Origin: an uncultured bacterium
GTDB lineage: Bacteria > Actinomycetota > Coriobacteriia > Coriobacteriales > Eggerthellaceae
Assembly (NCBI GenBank): GCA_905214325.1
Contig: CAJMLT010000013.1
Location: 1 to 38,044, forward strand
Length of the DNA: 38,044 nt
Reading direction: 5' to 3'
Part shown: piece by piece, positions 15,169 through 23,141 of the stretch
Numbering within the stretch: the first letter of the stretch is position 1
Layout of the letters: the number at the start of each line of letters is the position of its first letter
Notes under the pieces: model-generated
Database searches by the model: none
What the model was told of the DNA's origin: nothing
Seen by the model: the letters and a program-made list of their open reading frames with translations, nothing else
Program-made: the position numbers and the translations under genes

Positions 15169-17658
15169 CTACTTTTTCTTGGTCGTTGTCTTGCGAGTTG
15201 ACTTCTTCGCCTTCGGTTTTGCCGCCTTCTTCTTGGCAGCCTCTTCCTTGCCGGGGCAGCCGAAGTTGGGACAAAGCTTCCAGGGACCGCGGTTGGTGGT
15301 GACGATAACCAGAGGAGCCCCGCAATGTTCGCATGTCTCATCGGTTGCCGTCAGCGCTCCGTATTGCGGCAGGGGATATCCCGTCTGACATTCATCGTAG
15401 TTCTCGCAACGGATGAAACGCTTCAAGGTGCGGGGGTTCTTCCGCGCTATCAGCTTCGCCTCTTTACCCTGCGCCTTGCAGGCGGGACATTCGCCCACGA
15501 CGATATCGGGCTCTTTGTTCGTTTCGCAGTTGGGATCGATGCAGAGAATGCGGGGTTTCGAGCGAAATGCGGTCACCTTTATCTGAGGCATGCCGCAAAC
15601 CGGGCAGCGTTCCTCCAGGGATTCGATCTTCCCCTTGGGAAGCGGATAGGTGACATCGCAATCGGGCCAGCCCGCACACCCGATGAACATCGAGCGTGTT
15701 TTCTGGGAAGAGCGCAGCTGCAGATCCTTTCCGCATTTGGGACAAGGACCTACATACGCGTCGGCGGCAACCGCGTCGGCCAGAGCATCCTTGACCTCTT
15801 CGGAATGAGGCATGAGATTGGCCAGCTCGCGGGAGAGTAGATTGCGCGAATGGGTGACCACGTCGACCTTCGTCGAACCACCTGCGGCAATGGAAGTCAT
15901 CTCCTCTTCCAGGTTGGCGGTCATGTCGGGACTGGTGACATGAGGCGCGAACTTGTCCAAGGCATCGATGACGGCTATGCCCAGCTGCGAAGGTTCCAAC
16001 GGATCGTTTTGAACATATTTGACCGTATAGAGTCGCTCGATGATGGAGTGGCGCGTCGACTTGGTGCCGAGCCCCAATTTCTCCATTTCCTGAATGAGCT
16101 TGCCCTGCGAATACCGTGCGGGAGGCTCGGTCTGTTTCCACGTCTTCGTCGCGCCTTTGAAATCGAGGACCTGATCCTGATCGAGCGCGGGAAGCTGTTC
16201 GTCCTTCTTGAGGCCATAGGGATATATGGCTCTGAAGCCGGGTTTCACCAACACGTCGCCTTTCACCACGAAGGGTTCGGCGTTGACATCGAGCGTCACC
16301 TTCGTGCCCTCGATGATGGCAGCCTCGGACAAGGTGGCCATGAAGCGCCGTGCTATGAGGTTGTAGAGCTTGAATTCCGCCGGCGCCAACTGTTCGGGCG
16401 TTGCCATATTGGTGGGATGGATGGGAGGATGGTCGGTCGTCTCCGTCTTACCGCGGGTGGCAACCAGCTTGTCCTTCTTCAATAACTCCTGCACGTAGGG
16501 ACGATAGGCGGGATTGCCGGAAATGCGCTTCAGGATACCCGTTATATCCAACGAGGAGGGATACACCGTATTGTCGACACGGGGATAGGATATGTAGCCA
16601 TCCATATACAGGCTCTCCGCAAGACGCATGGTGCGGGCGGGGCTGATCCCTTCGGCGCTTGCAGCGGCCATCAGGGAGGTGGTATTGAAGGGAATGGGTG
16701 CGGAAACCTTGCGTTTCTTCTTCTCGATGGCGGCGACCGTAGCCGATGTGGCCGACTTCACCGCATCCATGACGCGATCCGCCTCGTCTTCCTTCTTAAA
16801 ACGCGCCGTGGCATGGCCTGCCGTGAAATCCATACCCTCATGGGCGAAGTCGCCCTTGATGACCCAGTAGTCTTCGGGAACGAAAGCCATACGCTCCCGT
16901 TCCTTTGCAACGATCAGGGCCAACGTCGGTGTCTGCACGCGACCGGAACTGCGGACGTTGCCGTATCCGGCGAATTTGACGATGGTGAGAAAGCGTGTCA
17001 GCACCGCACCCCAGATAAGATCGATATCCTGACGGGATTCGCCGGCCTGAGCCAGATCGGTGTCGAGTTCGACAAGATCGGTGAAGGCGCGGGTGATCTC
17101 TTCTTTGGTGATAGCCGAATAGCGCGCACGGGCAACGGGAGCGGTATCGTTCACTTCCTTGACGCACGTCAAGACATCCGAACCGATCAGCTCGCCCTCA
17201 CGATCGAAGTCAGTCGCAATGACGATGGAATCGGCCTTCTTGGCGAGATTCTTCAATGCGCGAATGATTTCCTTCTCCTTGGGGAGCTTTTCTATGGGAG
17301 CGTAGACCAGATAAGGCAGGGCTTCCATTTTCCAAGCGCTCAACTCAACACCATCGGGAACGAAGGGTTTCTTCTTCTTGAAAGGAGGTTTGGGAAGATC
17401 GGCGGGTAGATCGGCGGGAACGACAACGCCATTCGCGTCAACTCCCACCCATCCGCCACGCTTCTTGTAAACGAGTTGAGGCACGAAATTCGGTTCGAGG
17501 ATGTGTCCCCTCATACCGATGGTGACCCAATCTTCTCCATCCCGTTCGAAACGATAGACAGGCGTCGAATATACCTTGTCGGCTTTGGATGATGTCACCC
17601 CCAAAAGTTCGGCGATCTTCTGGGCGGCGATATTCTTCTCTGTTATGACCAGCTTCAC
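15169..17658 (-). CDS. topA: DNA topoisomerase I, archaeal-type IA enzyme
   Basis: About 829 residues; relaxes negative supercoils by a single-strand cut. The TOPRIM domain has ITEKN (catalytic E7) and DFDREGE (about 150-156). The active-site tyrosine is Y358 in GYISYPRVDN. This wording, the start VKLVITEKN and the DNTVYP stretch look more like archaeal TopA than E. coli-type TopA (GLITYMRTDS). The C-terminus has four four-Cys zinc ribbons, each with a CPxC/CExC pair and a distal Cys pair, then a Lys/Ala tail. GTG 17658 is chosen since GAGGGG lies 6 bases upstream; ATG 17676 would put this site inside the gene. It is probably the housekeeping topoisomerase I, but only this locus can be seen. 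Confidence 0.9.
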   Translation of the reverse strand: MKLVITEKNIAAQKIAELLGVTSSKADKVYSTPVYRFERDGEDWVTIGMRGHILEPNFVPQLVYKKRGGWVGVDANGVVVPADLPADLPKPPFKKKKPFVPDGVELSAWKMEALPYLVYAPIEKLPKEKEIIRALKNLAKKADSIVIATDFDREGELIGSDVLTCVKEVNDTAPVARARYSAITKEEITRAFTDLVELDTDLAQAGESRQDIDLIWGAVLTRFLTIVKFAGYGNVRSSGRVQTPTLALIVAKERERMAFVPEDYWVIKGDFAHEGMDFTAGHATARFKKEDEADRVMDAVKSATSATVAAIEKKKRKVSAPIPFNTTSLMAAASAEGISPARTMRLAESLYMDGYISYPRVDNTVYPSSLDITGILKRISGNPAYRPYVQELLKKDKLVATRGKTETTDHPPIHPTNMATPEQLAPAEFKLYNLIARRFMATLSEAAIIEGTKVTLDVNAEPFVVKGDVLVKPGFRAIYPYGLKKDEQLPALDQDQVLDFKGATKTWKQTEPPARYSQGKLIQEMEKLGLGTKSTRHSIIERLYTVKYVQNDPLEPSQLGIAVIDALDKFAPHVTSPDMTANLEEEMTSIAAGGSTKVDVVTHSRNLLSRELANLMPHSEEVKDALADAVAADAYVGPCPKCGKDLQLRSSQKTRSMFIGCAGWPDCDVTYPLPKGKIESLEERCPVCGMPQIKVTAFRSKPRILCIDPNCETNKEPDIVVGECPACKAQGKEAKLIARKNPRTLKRFIRCENYDECQTGYPLPQYGALTATDETCEHCGAPLVIVTTNRGPWKLCPNFGCPGKEEAAKKKAAKPKAKKSTRKTTTKKK

Positions 17659-17811
17659 ACGATACCCCTCTTCCATGATTTTACGTGCGTGGGGATGAGT
17701 ACTCCTATTAAGCACTCGCGTTGTAAGGATACACGAACTCCCGCATAAGAGAAAAAACAATCCCTATGAGATGCGCGACAATCTATCGATTACGGAATAT
17801 CGATCACCTTT

Positions 17812-18861
17812 TCAGTCAGCGGTCGATTCACGCTCCACGATCAGATTCATAGCCGCTATAGCACATTCCAGCTGCGCGTCATCGGGCTCGGCGGTAGTGA
17901 GATATTGCATTTGCATGGAGGGCCACAGCAGCACCTTCACCAAAGGGTTTTCAGGATGCGATCCGGCCCACTTCACGCTTATCTCGTAGGAAAGGCCGGC
18001 GATCAGAGGGAGCAGAACGATTCGGGCGCCGATGACGAGAGCGAATTGAGCGACATCATCGGTAACCCCCCAAGCCGAAATGAGCGCATCGAGAGGCACG
18101 ATGGTATAGACGAGGATCGCTATGATCATGACCATGATGAGAAACGCCGTCCCGCAACGCACGTGAAGGCGGGGGAAGCTGCGAGCATTGGCGACGGTCA
18201 AATCGCACCCGTGTTCGTAACAGTGAATGGTCTTGTGTTCGGCCCCATGATAGGCGAACATGACCCTGATGTCCTTCATTCGGGCGATGAGCCATACATA
18301 GAAGACGAATACCGCCACCCGCGCCACGCCATCGACGCAATTCCAGGCAAAGGTATTGGTGTCGTAGGATCCCACCACCAGATTGGCCAAAACCGCCGGA
18401 ACGAAAACGAAGAGAGCCAAGCCTAAAGCGAGACCCAACAGCGCAGAAAGCACCATATCTCCCCTGCCGAATTCGACCTGCTTGGATTCACCGGGGTGCC
18501 GAGCGATATCCACCTCGTCGTCGGGCTCGGCGGTCCGCCGATCGGTCTTCGCTTCATCGGAGAGCGCATGCTGCGCGGATATCTCGAGCGCCTTGAAGCC
18601 CAAAGCCAACGAATCGACCAAAGCGACACAACCCCGAATCAGCGGCCACGACAACCAAGCGGGTCGATTGCCCTTGGCGGAAAGAGCGTGCTCTTCGGTG
18701 TGGATCGAACCATCGGATGACCGCAGCGCCACGGACCAGTGAGTCCGTCCACGCATCATGATCCCCTCGATGAGAGCCTGTCCCCCGATATGGGTCTTAT
18801 GCGCACCGTCCTCACTGAAAGCCCTCTTCAGGTCAGAGGGCCGATTCGTTTGCGTTTCCAT
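17812..18861 (-). CDS. DUF1385 membrane protein (YqhQ-like)
   Basis: About 349 residues, an integral membrane protein of the DUF1385/YqhQ family; no function is established. The N-terminal soluble part holds the family signature GGQALIEGIMMRG, then at least four membrane segments (one in the LGLALGLALFVFV region, one before ARMKD, one at IMVMIIAILVYTIV and one at IGARIVLLPLIAG). Between them AYHGAEHKTIHCYE, a His-rich signature typical of the family, could bind metal. The start is uncertain: ATG 18861 avoids a 35-base overlap with thyX, while GTG 18912 is possible; neither has a strong ribosome site. It follows thyX by 16 bases. Confidence 0.85.
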   Translation of the reverse strand: METQTNRPSDLKRAFSEDGAHKTHIGGQALIEGIMMRGRTHWSVALRSSDGSIHTEEHALSAKGNRPAWLSWPLIRGCVALVDSLALGFKALEISAQHALSDEAKTDRRTAEPDDEVDIARHPGESKQVEFGRGDMVLSALLGLALGLALFVFVPAVLANLVVGSYDTNTFAWNCVDGVARVAVFVFYVWLIARMKDIRVMFAYHGAEHKTIHCYEHGCDLTVANARSFPRLHVRCGTAFLIMVMIIAILVYTIVPLDALISAWGVTDDVAQFALVIGARIVLLPLIAGLSYEISVKWAGSHPENPLVKVLLWPSMQMQYLTTAEPDDAQLECAIAAMNLIVERESTAD

Positions 18862-18877
18862 GATGGGAGCGATACGC

Positions 18878-19558
18878 CTAGTCCCGTTTGACGGCGGGAT
18901 AGGGCGTTCCACAGGTCATCTTCCCTTCGGGGCATGCCCCCCGTACGCAAGGGGCTCCCGCATCGAGGAAAAGATACGGAGCCGTCGGGCGCACCAGATC
19001 GAGCATACGATGAGCCATCTCTCGAATCTCCCACTGGGCGCGGTTACAACAACGCAGGCTGAAGAAGTGGAGCAACTCTCGGATGTTCATGGTGATGACG
19101 ATCTTCGTCTCCGCTGCATTGGGAAGAAGATAGCGGGCATCTTCAGCGGGAACACCCGCCTCGAGAAGCTTCTCGTAGCCCTCCAAGACGGCGGCAATAG
19201 CCTCCTCGAACACGCGATCCGTCTGATCCGACGCGGAAACGCTTTCAGGCTTCACGATGGCAACGCCCTCGGTGAACTTGACGTAGCGCTGGGACTGCTG
19301 ATTGAAGCTGGCCAGACGATGACGAACGAGTTGATGGGTCAAGGCACGGGAGACGCCATCGACCGCAAACGTATAGCTCACGTGTTCGAGCGTAGAGAAA
19401 TGTCCCGATTTCATGATGGTCGACAACACGCTTCTCACCCGCTCCTCGGGCATGGTCTCCATCAATTCCTTGGCACCGACCGGCGCATAGCAGAGGCGCG
19501 CCGCGGTAGCCACCGCGCGCTCAGGGTTTTCAGGGTATTGCAATAATTCAACATTCAT
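18878..19558 (-). CDS. thyX: Flavin-dependent thymidylate synthase
   Basis: 226 residues. Makes dTMP from dUMP using FAD, NAD(P)H and methylene-tetrahydrofolate. The diagnostic ThyX motif RHRxxSxNxxSxR is present as RHRLASFNQQSQR (79-91), with the FSTLEHV and NIRELLHFF/RAQWEIR segments that bind FAD and dUMP. The C-terminus has a Cys-rich CVRGAC plus TCG stretch. Its presence suggests that the organism lacks ThyA and dihydrofolate reductase dependence, though the window cannot prove it. Upstream ATG 19558 has only a GGA-type ribosome site. Confidence 0.96.
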   Translation of the reverse strand: MNVELLQYPENPERAVATAARLCYAPVGAKELMETMPEERVRSVLSTIMKSGHFSTLEHVSYTFAVDGVSRALTHQLVRHRLASFNQQSQRYVKFTEGVAIVKPESVSASDQTDRVFEEAIAAVLEGYEKLLEAGVPAEDARYLLPNAAETKIVITMNIRELLHFFSLRCCNRAQWEIREMAHRMLDLVRPTAPYLFLDAGAPCVRGACPEGKMTCGTPYPAVKRD

Positions 19559-19693
19559 CGGATGACATCCGTTCGGTGTGAGGTGTGTATACCGTTGCCC
19601 ATCATACTAAAGATTACGAAATGCGACGGTGATGGATACCATCGTTCATGAAAACCTTATCCCTCGAAAAGCCCTGCACGACGCATGCAATGA

Positions 19694-19725
19694 AAAGCCC
19701 CCTGCCGAACAAGTCGGACAGGGGG
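19694..19725 (-). terminator. Intrinsic terminator of the rubredoxin/flavin reductase gene
   Basis: On the minus strand, arms CCCCCTG/CAGGGGG (19719-19725 and 19698-19704) with an inner TCGG/CCGA pair around a small loop, followed by CTTTT. It lies 28 bases past the stop of the rubredoxin gene and before thyX. Confidence 0.85.
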
Positions 19726-19753
19726 GTGATAAGAACTGTGGGGGATGCGAATC

Positions 19754-20410
19754 CTACAGTTCGATACGCTCGAACATTTCCTTACCCACACCGCAAACGG
19801 GACAGATGAAATCATCGGGCAATTCATCAACATATTCGATATGGCCACAAACCGTACAACGCCACGCATAGCCCGATGGCGTCGCAGGAGCACCGGACTC
19901 CTCCTCGGGTATATAGCTCGAAGCCTTCGGAGGCGTTTTTCCTCCTTTGACCTGATGATAGAACGCATAGGTCATCGGCGAGGACTCGGCGAGATCATCT
20001 GCAGCAACAACCTCTCCTACGAAGTAGATATGGGTTCCCAAATCGAGCTGCTGGGATACCTTCACCGAAAAATGAGCACATGCATGATCGACGACATAGG
20101 TAAGACCTTGATCGGAGCGGGCCGTTTCGAAATCGGTGAACTTATCGGTGTCGGCGCTGGAATGGAAGCCGAATGTACCGATCAATTCCATGGGAGCGCT
20201 CTCCGACAGCACGACGGCTTCGAACATCCCCGTTTCCAGAATGCCCTGCGTGGTGTAGTTGTCTTTATTGATGGCGATAGACACTTGGGCGGGAGTGGAA
20301 GTGACTTGAGCGAACGTGTTAACAACACAGCCCACCGGCCTTCCATCCTTTTCCGATGAAATCAGATAGAGCCCATAAGAGAGATTGAAAAACGCCTTCG
20401 GGTCAACCAT
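19754..20410 (-). CDS. Flavin reductase domain fused to rubredoxin (high-molecular-weight rubredoxin)
   Basis: 218 residues: an FMN-binding split-barrel flavin reductase-like domain (about 5-155), a linker, and a C-terminal rubredoxin of about 50 residues with CTVCGH and CPVCG, the four Fe ligands. Such fusions pass electrons from NAD(P)H-linked partners to flavodiiron proteins or rubrerythrin to detoxify oxygen or NO in anaerobes; which partner applies here is unknown. Start ATG 20410 is backed by GAGGAGG; the frame opens 11 codons earlier without a ribosome site. It stands as a single unit with its own promoter and terminator. Confidence 0.92.
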   Translation of the reverse strand: MVDPKAFFNLSYGLYLISSEKDGRPVGCVVNTFAQVTSTPAQVSIAINKDNYTTQGILETGMFEAVVLSESAPMELIGTFGFHSSADTDKFTDFETARSDQGLTYVVDHACAHFSVKVSQQLDLGTHIYFVGEVVAADDLAESSPMTYAFYHQVKGGKTPPKASSYIPEEESGAPATPSGYAWRCTVCGHIEYVDELPDDFICPVCGVGKEMFERIEL

Positions 20411-20441
20411 AACTCCTCCTCTTGTTCCTCTTGGTTTTTTC

Positions 20442-20469
20442 ATTATAGCTTAATAGAAATCATTCTCAA
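20442..20469 (-). promoter_or_regulatory. Promoter of the rubredoxin gene with an AGAA-TGAT-TTCT palindrome
   Basis: Minus strand: TTGAGA (20464-20469), 16-base spacer, TATAAT (20442-20447). The start of transcription would be near 20435, just ahead of a run of A and the ribosome site. The spacer begins with the end of an AGAA(N4)TTCT inverted repeat that overlaps the -35 (about 20455-20466), well placed for a repressor such as a Fur/PerR-type or other redox regulator. Confidence 0.65.
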
Positions 20470-20488
20470 TACTGAATGAAGCCAGAAA

Positions 20489-20514
20489 AGCAAAATGCCC
20501 GCCGAAGCGGGCAT
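20489..20514 (-). terminator. Intrinsic terminator of rpmE
   Basis: Minus-strand hairpin ATGCCCGC/GCGGGCAT (20507-20514 and 20495-20502) with a 4-base TTCG loop, followed by TTTGCTTTT. The very stable tetraloop and T-rich tail make it convincing. It lies 32 bases after the rpmE stop. Confidence 0.88.
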
Positions 20515-20546
20515 TGAGGAACCTCTTTCCGAGAGGGAGGTTCGGG

Positions 20547-21023
20547 TTACTCTGCGGCGGTTTCCTCTGCAGGGGCAGCCTCGACCGCAGCGGCCTCTTC
20601 AACAACAGGCGCCTCTTCGCTCTGGGGAGCCTCAGCAGCGGCAGCTTCCTCGGCGGCGGCGGCTTTCGCGGCAGCAGCTTCGGCCTTCTTGGCATACTGA
20701 GCGGCACGTTCAGCCTTGGCAGCAGCCTTCGCTTCACGTTCGGCGCGCTTCTTGGCTTCAACGGCTTCCAGCTCGGCAGCACGTTCGGCCTTCTTGGCGG
20801 CTTCACGGGCGGCAACGGTTTCCTTGGCGGAACCGAATTTGTCGGCAAAGCGCTGGACGCGTCCACCGGAGTCGATCAGCTTCTGCGTACCGGTGAAGAA
20901 GGGATGGCAGGCACTGCAGATATCGACACGGATCTCAGGCTTCGTGGAGCGAGTCTGGAACGTGTTTCCGCAGGTGCAGGTGACCGTACAGTCAACGTAT
21001 TCGGGATGGATGTCTTTTTTCAT
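20547..21023 (-). CDS. rpmE: 50S ribosomal protein L31 with long C-terminal extension
   Basis: 158 residues. The first ~70 are a zinc-binding L31: MKKDIHPEY start, C16 and C18 in CTCGNTF, C36 and C39 in CSACHPFF, and the RVQRFADKF end. Usual L31 length is 65-85 residues; here a further ~90 residues follow, first K/R/E/A heptad-like (helical, likely coiled coil), then an acidic A/E/P-rich end. Start ATG 21023 has AAAGGAG upstream. Its position near rho is usual. The frame stays intact to its own terminator, so the extension is real coding sequence and not a read-through error. Confidence 0.9.
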   Translation of the reverse strand: MKKDIHPEYVDCTVTCTCGNTFQTRSTKPEIRVDICSACHPFFTGTQKLIDSGGRVQRFADKFGSAKETVAAREAAKKAERAAELEAVEAKKRAEREAKAAAKAERAAQYAKKAEAAAAKAAAAEEAAAAEAPQSEEAPVVEEAAAVEAAPAEETAAE

Positions 21024-21040
21024 GAATTCTCCTTTGTAGT

Positions 21041-21061
21041 CCCTTGGTTTCCGACCAAGGG
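21041..21061 (-). promoter_or_regulatory. Hairpin in the rpmE leader, possible L31 autoregulatory element
   Basis: Perfect 8-bp arms CCCTTGGT/ACCAAGGG (21054-21061 and 21041-21048 read on the minus strand) with a 5-base CGGAA loop, ending about 7 bases before the rpmE ribosome site. There is no T run, so it is not a metG terminator. L31 leaders bound by their own protein have been proposed in several bacterial groups, including Coriobacteria; whether this hairpin belongs to that class needs a covariance-model test. Confidence 0.5.
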
Positions 21062-21110
21062 GAGACAAGCCTTGTTATTCTAACACACCTGAATCACTTG
21101 ACAAGATGAT

Positions 21111-23141
21111 TCAGCTTTTATCTTTGATCTGCGATGGGTGGAACTTGAAGAAATCCGTACGCGGTGGCAGATCCCGTACGCGGTGACGCTGCTCCATCAG
21201 TTCATGCGCGCTACACAGTTCCTCCATGCTGTCGAAATCGTAATTCCAGCTGAAGAAATCTTCGAAATCGAAATTGAGGTAGTCGCAAATCTTTTCCGTC
21301 CCCCGCGGAACGACGGGATGCATGAGCAGCGCGGCGATACGCAAGAGGAAGAAGGAGTCCACCAGCGTCTGACGACGTAGCGCTTCATCTTCGTTGTTCT
21401 GCGCCTCACGGATATTGCTCGACCAATACTTGTTCGCATAACGGATGAACTCGTCCATCAAAGACATGATCGAATGCAGATCGACACGGAACATGGTTTC
21501 ATCGTAGGCGGTCATCACGTGATACACCCGCGAAAGAACCTCGGAGGAAACGGGGCCGAGTGGCATATACCCCTCGAAATTGTTTCCGGCTTCGTAAAAA
21601 CAGCTACGGGCCAGACGGTTGAACACCTTGGTCAGCAAAGCACCCTCTTTGAGCACGGGATCGGCCACGCGGGGGTCATTCGCCTTTTCCGGATCGGATT
21701 CGAATACCTTGGGCTTGAACCCGACCGAACGCTGGTCGAGTGCAAGTGCCAGAAAATGAGCACGGAGCTGTTCGACCGTATAATGATCGAGCAACTCATC
21801 GGCGCTTGGCGGCTTGATATCGGAGGATGAGGAAGCTTTCTTGTCGCCAAAGAGAATATGATGGTTCGCTATGAGCTTCGACTGCTGCAACTCCCCCTCG
21901 GGAGGATCGGCCACCACATGATCGGCCTGCTGCAAGGCGGCGAACAGGGCCGGTTGGGCGACACCGTAGAAATACAGATTGTCCTGCCCGATGAACTGGT
22001 AGACCTGAGCATCTTTGCGACACCAGAATTTCCGCCATAAGGCCCGCGACAGTCCATAGTTGTCATTGCGGGCCATGGTGAAGGATAGCGGAGCCCACAG
22101 GCTTTCCGGCCAGCACCACACCGTAAGACCCTCGACACCATCGATCTCGGGAATGGGAACGCCCCAATCGACGTTACCCGATATACGGAACGGAACCAAC
22201 GTCTTTCCCGTACGGAAACGAATACCCTCATCGGTGAGAACATCACGGGCGATATCTCGATCGCCGATGGTGTCGAATTCTATCTCGAAACTCTGCTTCC
22301 CCTTCGCCGCGTCACGATACACATGCTTCGGCAGACGATCGACGATCGCACGATATTCATCATGGTATTCGACTTTGAGGTAGATGATGGGAGGTGCGAG
22401 GAATTCTTTGATCGTCTGCGTGACGACCGGGCGTATCTGAGGATCCTGCTCGAGACCCGCTGCATAATCTCTCACCACCGACGAGAGACCGGGAAGATCG
22501 AAATACCAGTTGTTCACCTCACGCATTTCGGGAACCGTGCCCGAAACGGATGAGCGCGGGTTGATCAAATCCGCCGGATCATACTGATGCCCCAAATCGC
22601 ATTCGTCAGCATAGGCCTTCTGACTCTTGCACCCTTGAACGGGACAATGACCTTCGACCTGACGACCATTCAAGAACATATGCTCTTGCGTATCGTAGAA
22701 CTGCAACGTGCTTTCCAGGTGGAGAAAGCCCTTCTCATGAAGACGACGTACGTACGCCTCCGAGATGGTCTTGTGCACTTCGCCGCAATGCCCAAGCCCG
22801 CTTCCTTCATAGATATCGAGGCTGATGTCGTATCGATCAAGCGTCGCCTTCTGACGATCGTGATTACGGGAGACGTATTCTTCGATAGACCCTTGAAAAT
22901 CACCCGACTCGACTTCTTTGCGATACCCCTCCTCTATGGGAGAACCATAGCAGTCGGTACCCGAAACGAAACAGACGTTTTCAGCACCGATGCGATCACG
23001 CAAGAAACGAGCGAAACAATCAGCCGGGACGAAGACGCCACCGACATGACCGAAATGAAGAGGCTTGTTTCCATAAGGCATGCCGGCCGTAACGACCGCA
23101 CGCTTGGGCCAGACGACCTGTTTTTTAGGAGATTGTTCCAT
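21111..23141 (-). CDS. metG: Methionyl-tRNA synthetase-like class I tRNA ligase, divergent
   Basis: 676 residues, class I synthetase fold closest to MetRS. HIGH-like LHFGH (28-32), GTDCYGSPI in place of GTDEHGTPI, a reduced zinc knuckle (C167, C171, C181, H185), DLINPRSSVSGTVPE as in MetRS. Then come about 80 extra residues (about 245-325) before DWGVPIPE. The Met-pocket strand reads VWCWPESLWAP instead of YVWFDAPIGY, and KMSKS is replaced by KKASSSS (434-440). ATG 23141 follows GAAGGA; a TTG three codons earlier is too close to it. It overlaps sppA by 17 bases. It may be the organism's MetRS in a diverged form, or a paralogue with another substrate; the symbol is given on overall similarity only. 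Confidence 0.8.
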   Translation of the reverse strand: MEQSPKKQVVWPKRAVVTAGMPYGNKPLHFGHVGGVFVPADCFARFLRDRIGAENVCFVSGTDCYGSPIEEGYRKEVESGDFQGSIEEYVSRNHDRQKATLDRYDISLDIYEGSGLGHCGEVHKTISEAYVRRLHEKGFLHLESTLQFYDTQEHMFLNGRQVEGHCPVQGCKSQKAYADECDLGHQYDPADLINPRSSVSGTVPEMREVNNWYFDLPGLSSVVRDYAAGLEQDPQIRPVVTQTIKEFLAPPIIYLKVEYHDEYRAIVDRLPKHVYRDAAKGKQSFEIEFDTIGDRDIARDVLTDEGIRFRTGKTLVPFRISGNVDWGVPIPEIDGVEGLTVWCWPESLWAPLSFTMARNDNYGLSRALWRKFWCRKDAQVYQFIGQDNLYFYGVAQPALFAALQQADHVVADPPEGELQQSKLIANHHILFGDKKASSSSDIKPPSADELLDHYTVEQLRAHFLALALDQRSVGFKPKVFESDPEKANDPRVADPVLKEGALLTKVFNRLARSCFYEAGNNFEGYMPLGPVSSEVLSRVYHVMTAYDETMFRVDLHSIMSLMDEFIRYANKYWSSNIREAQNNEDEALRRQTLVDSFFLLRIAALLMHPVVPRGTEKICDYLNFDFEDFFSWNYDFDSMEELCSAHELMEQRHRVRDLPPRTDFFKFHPSQIKDKS

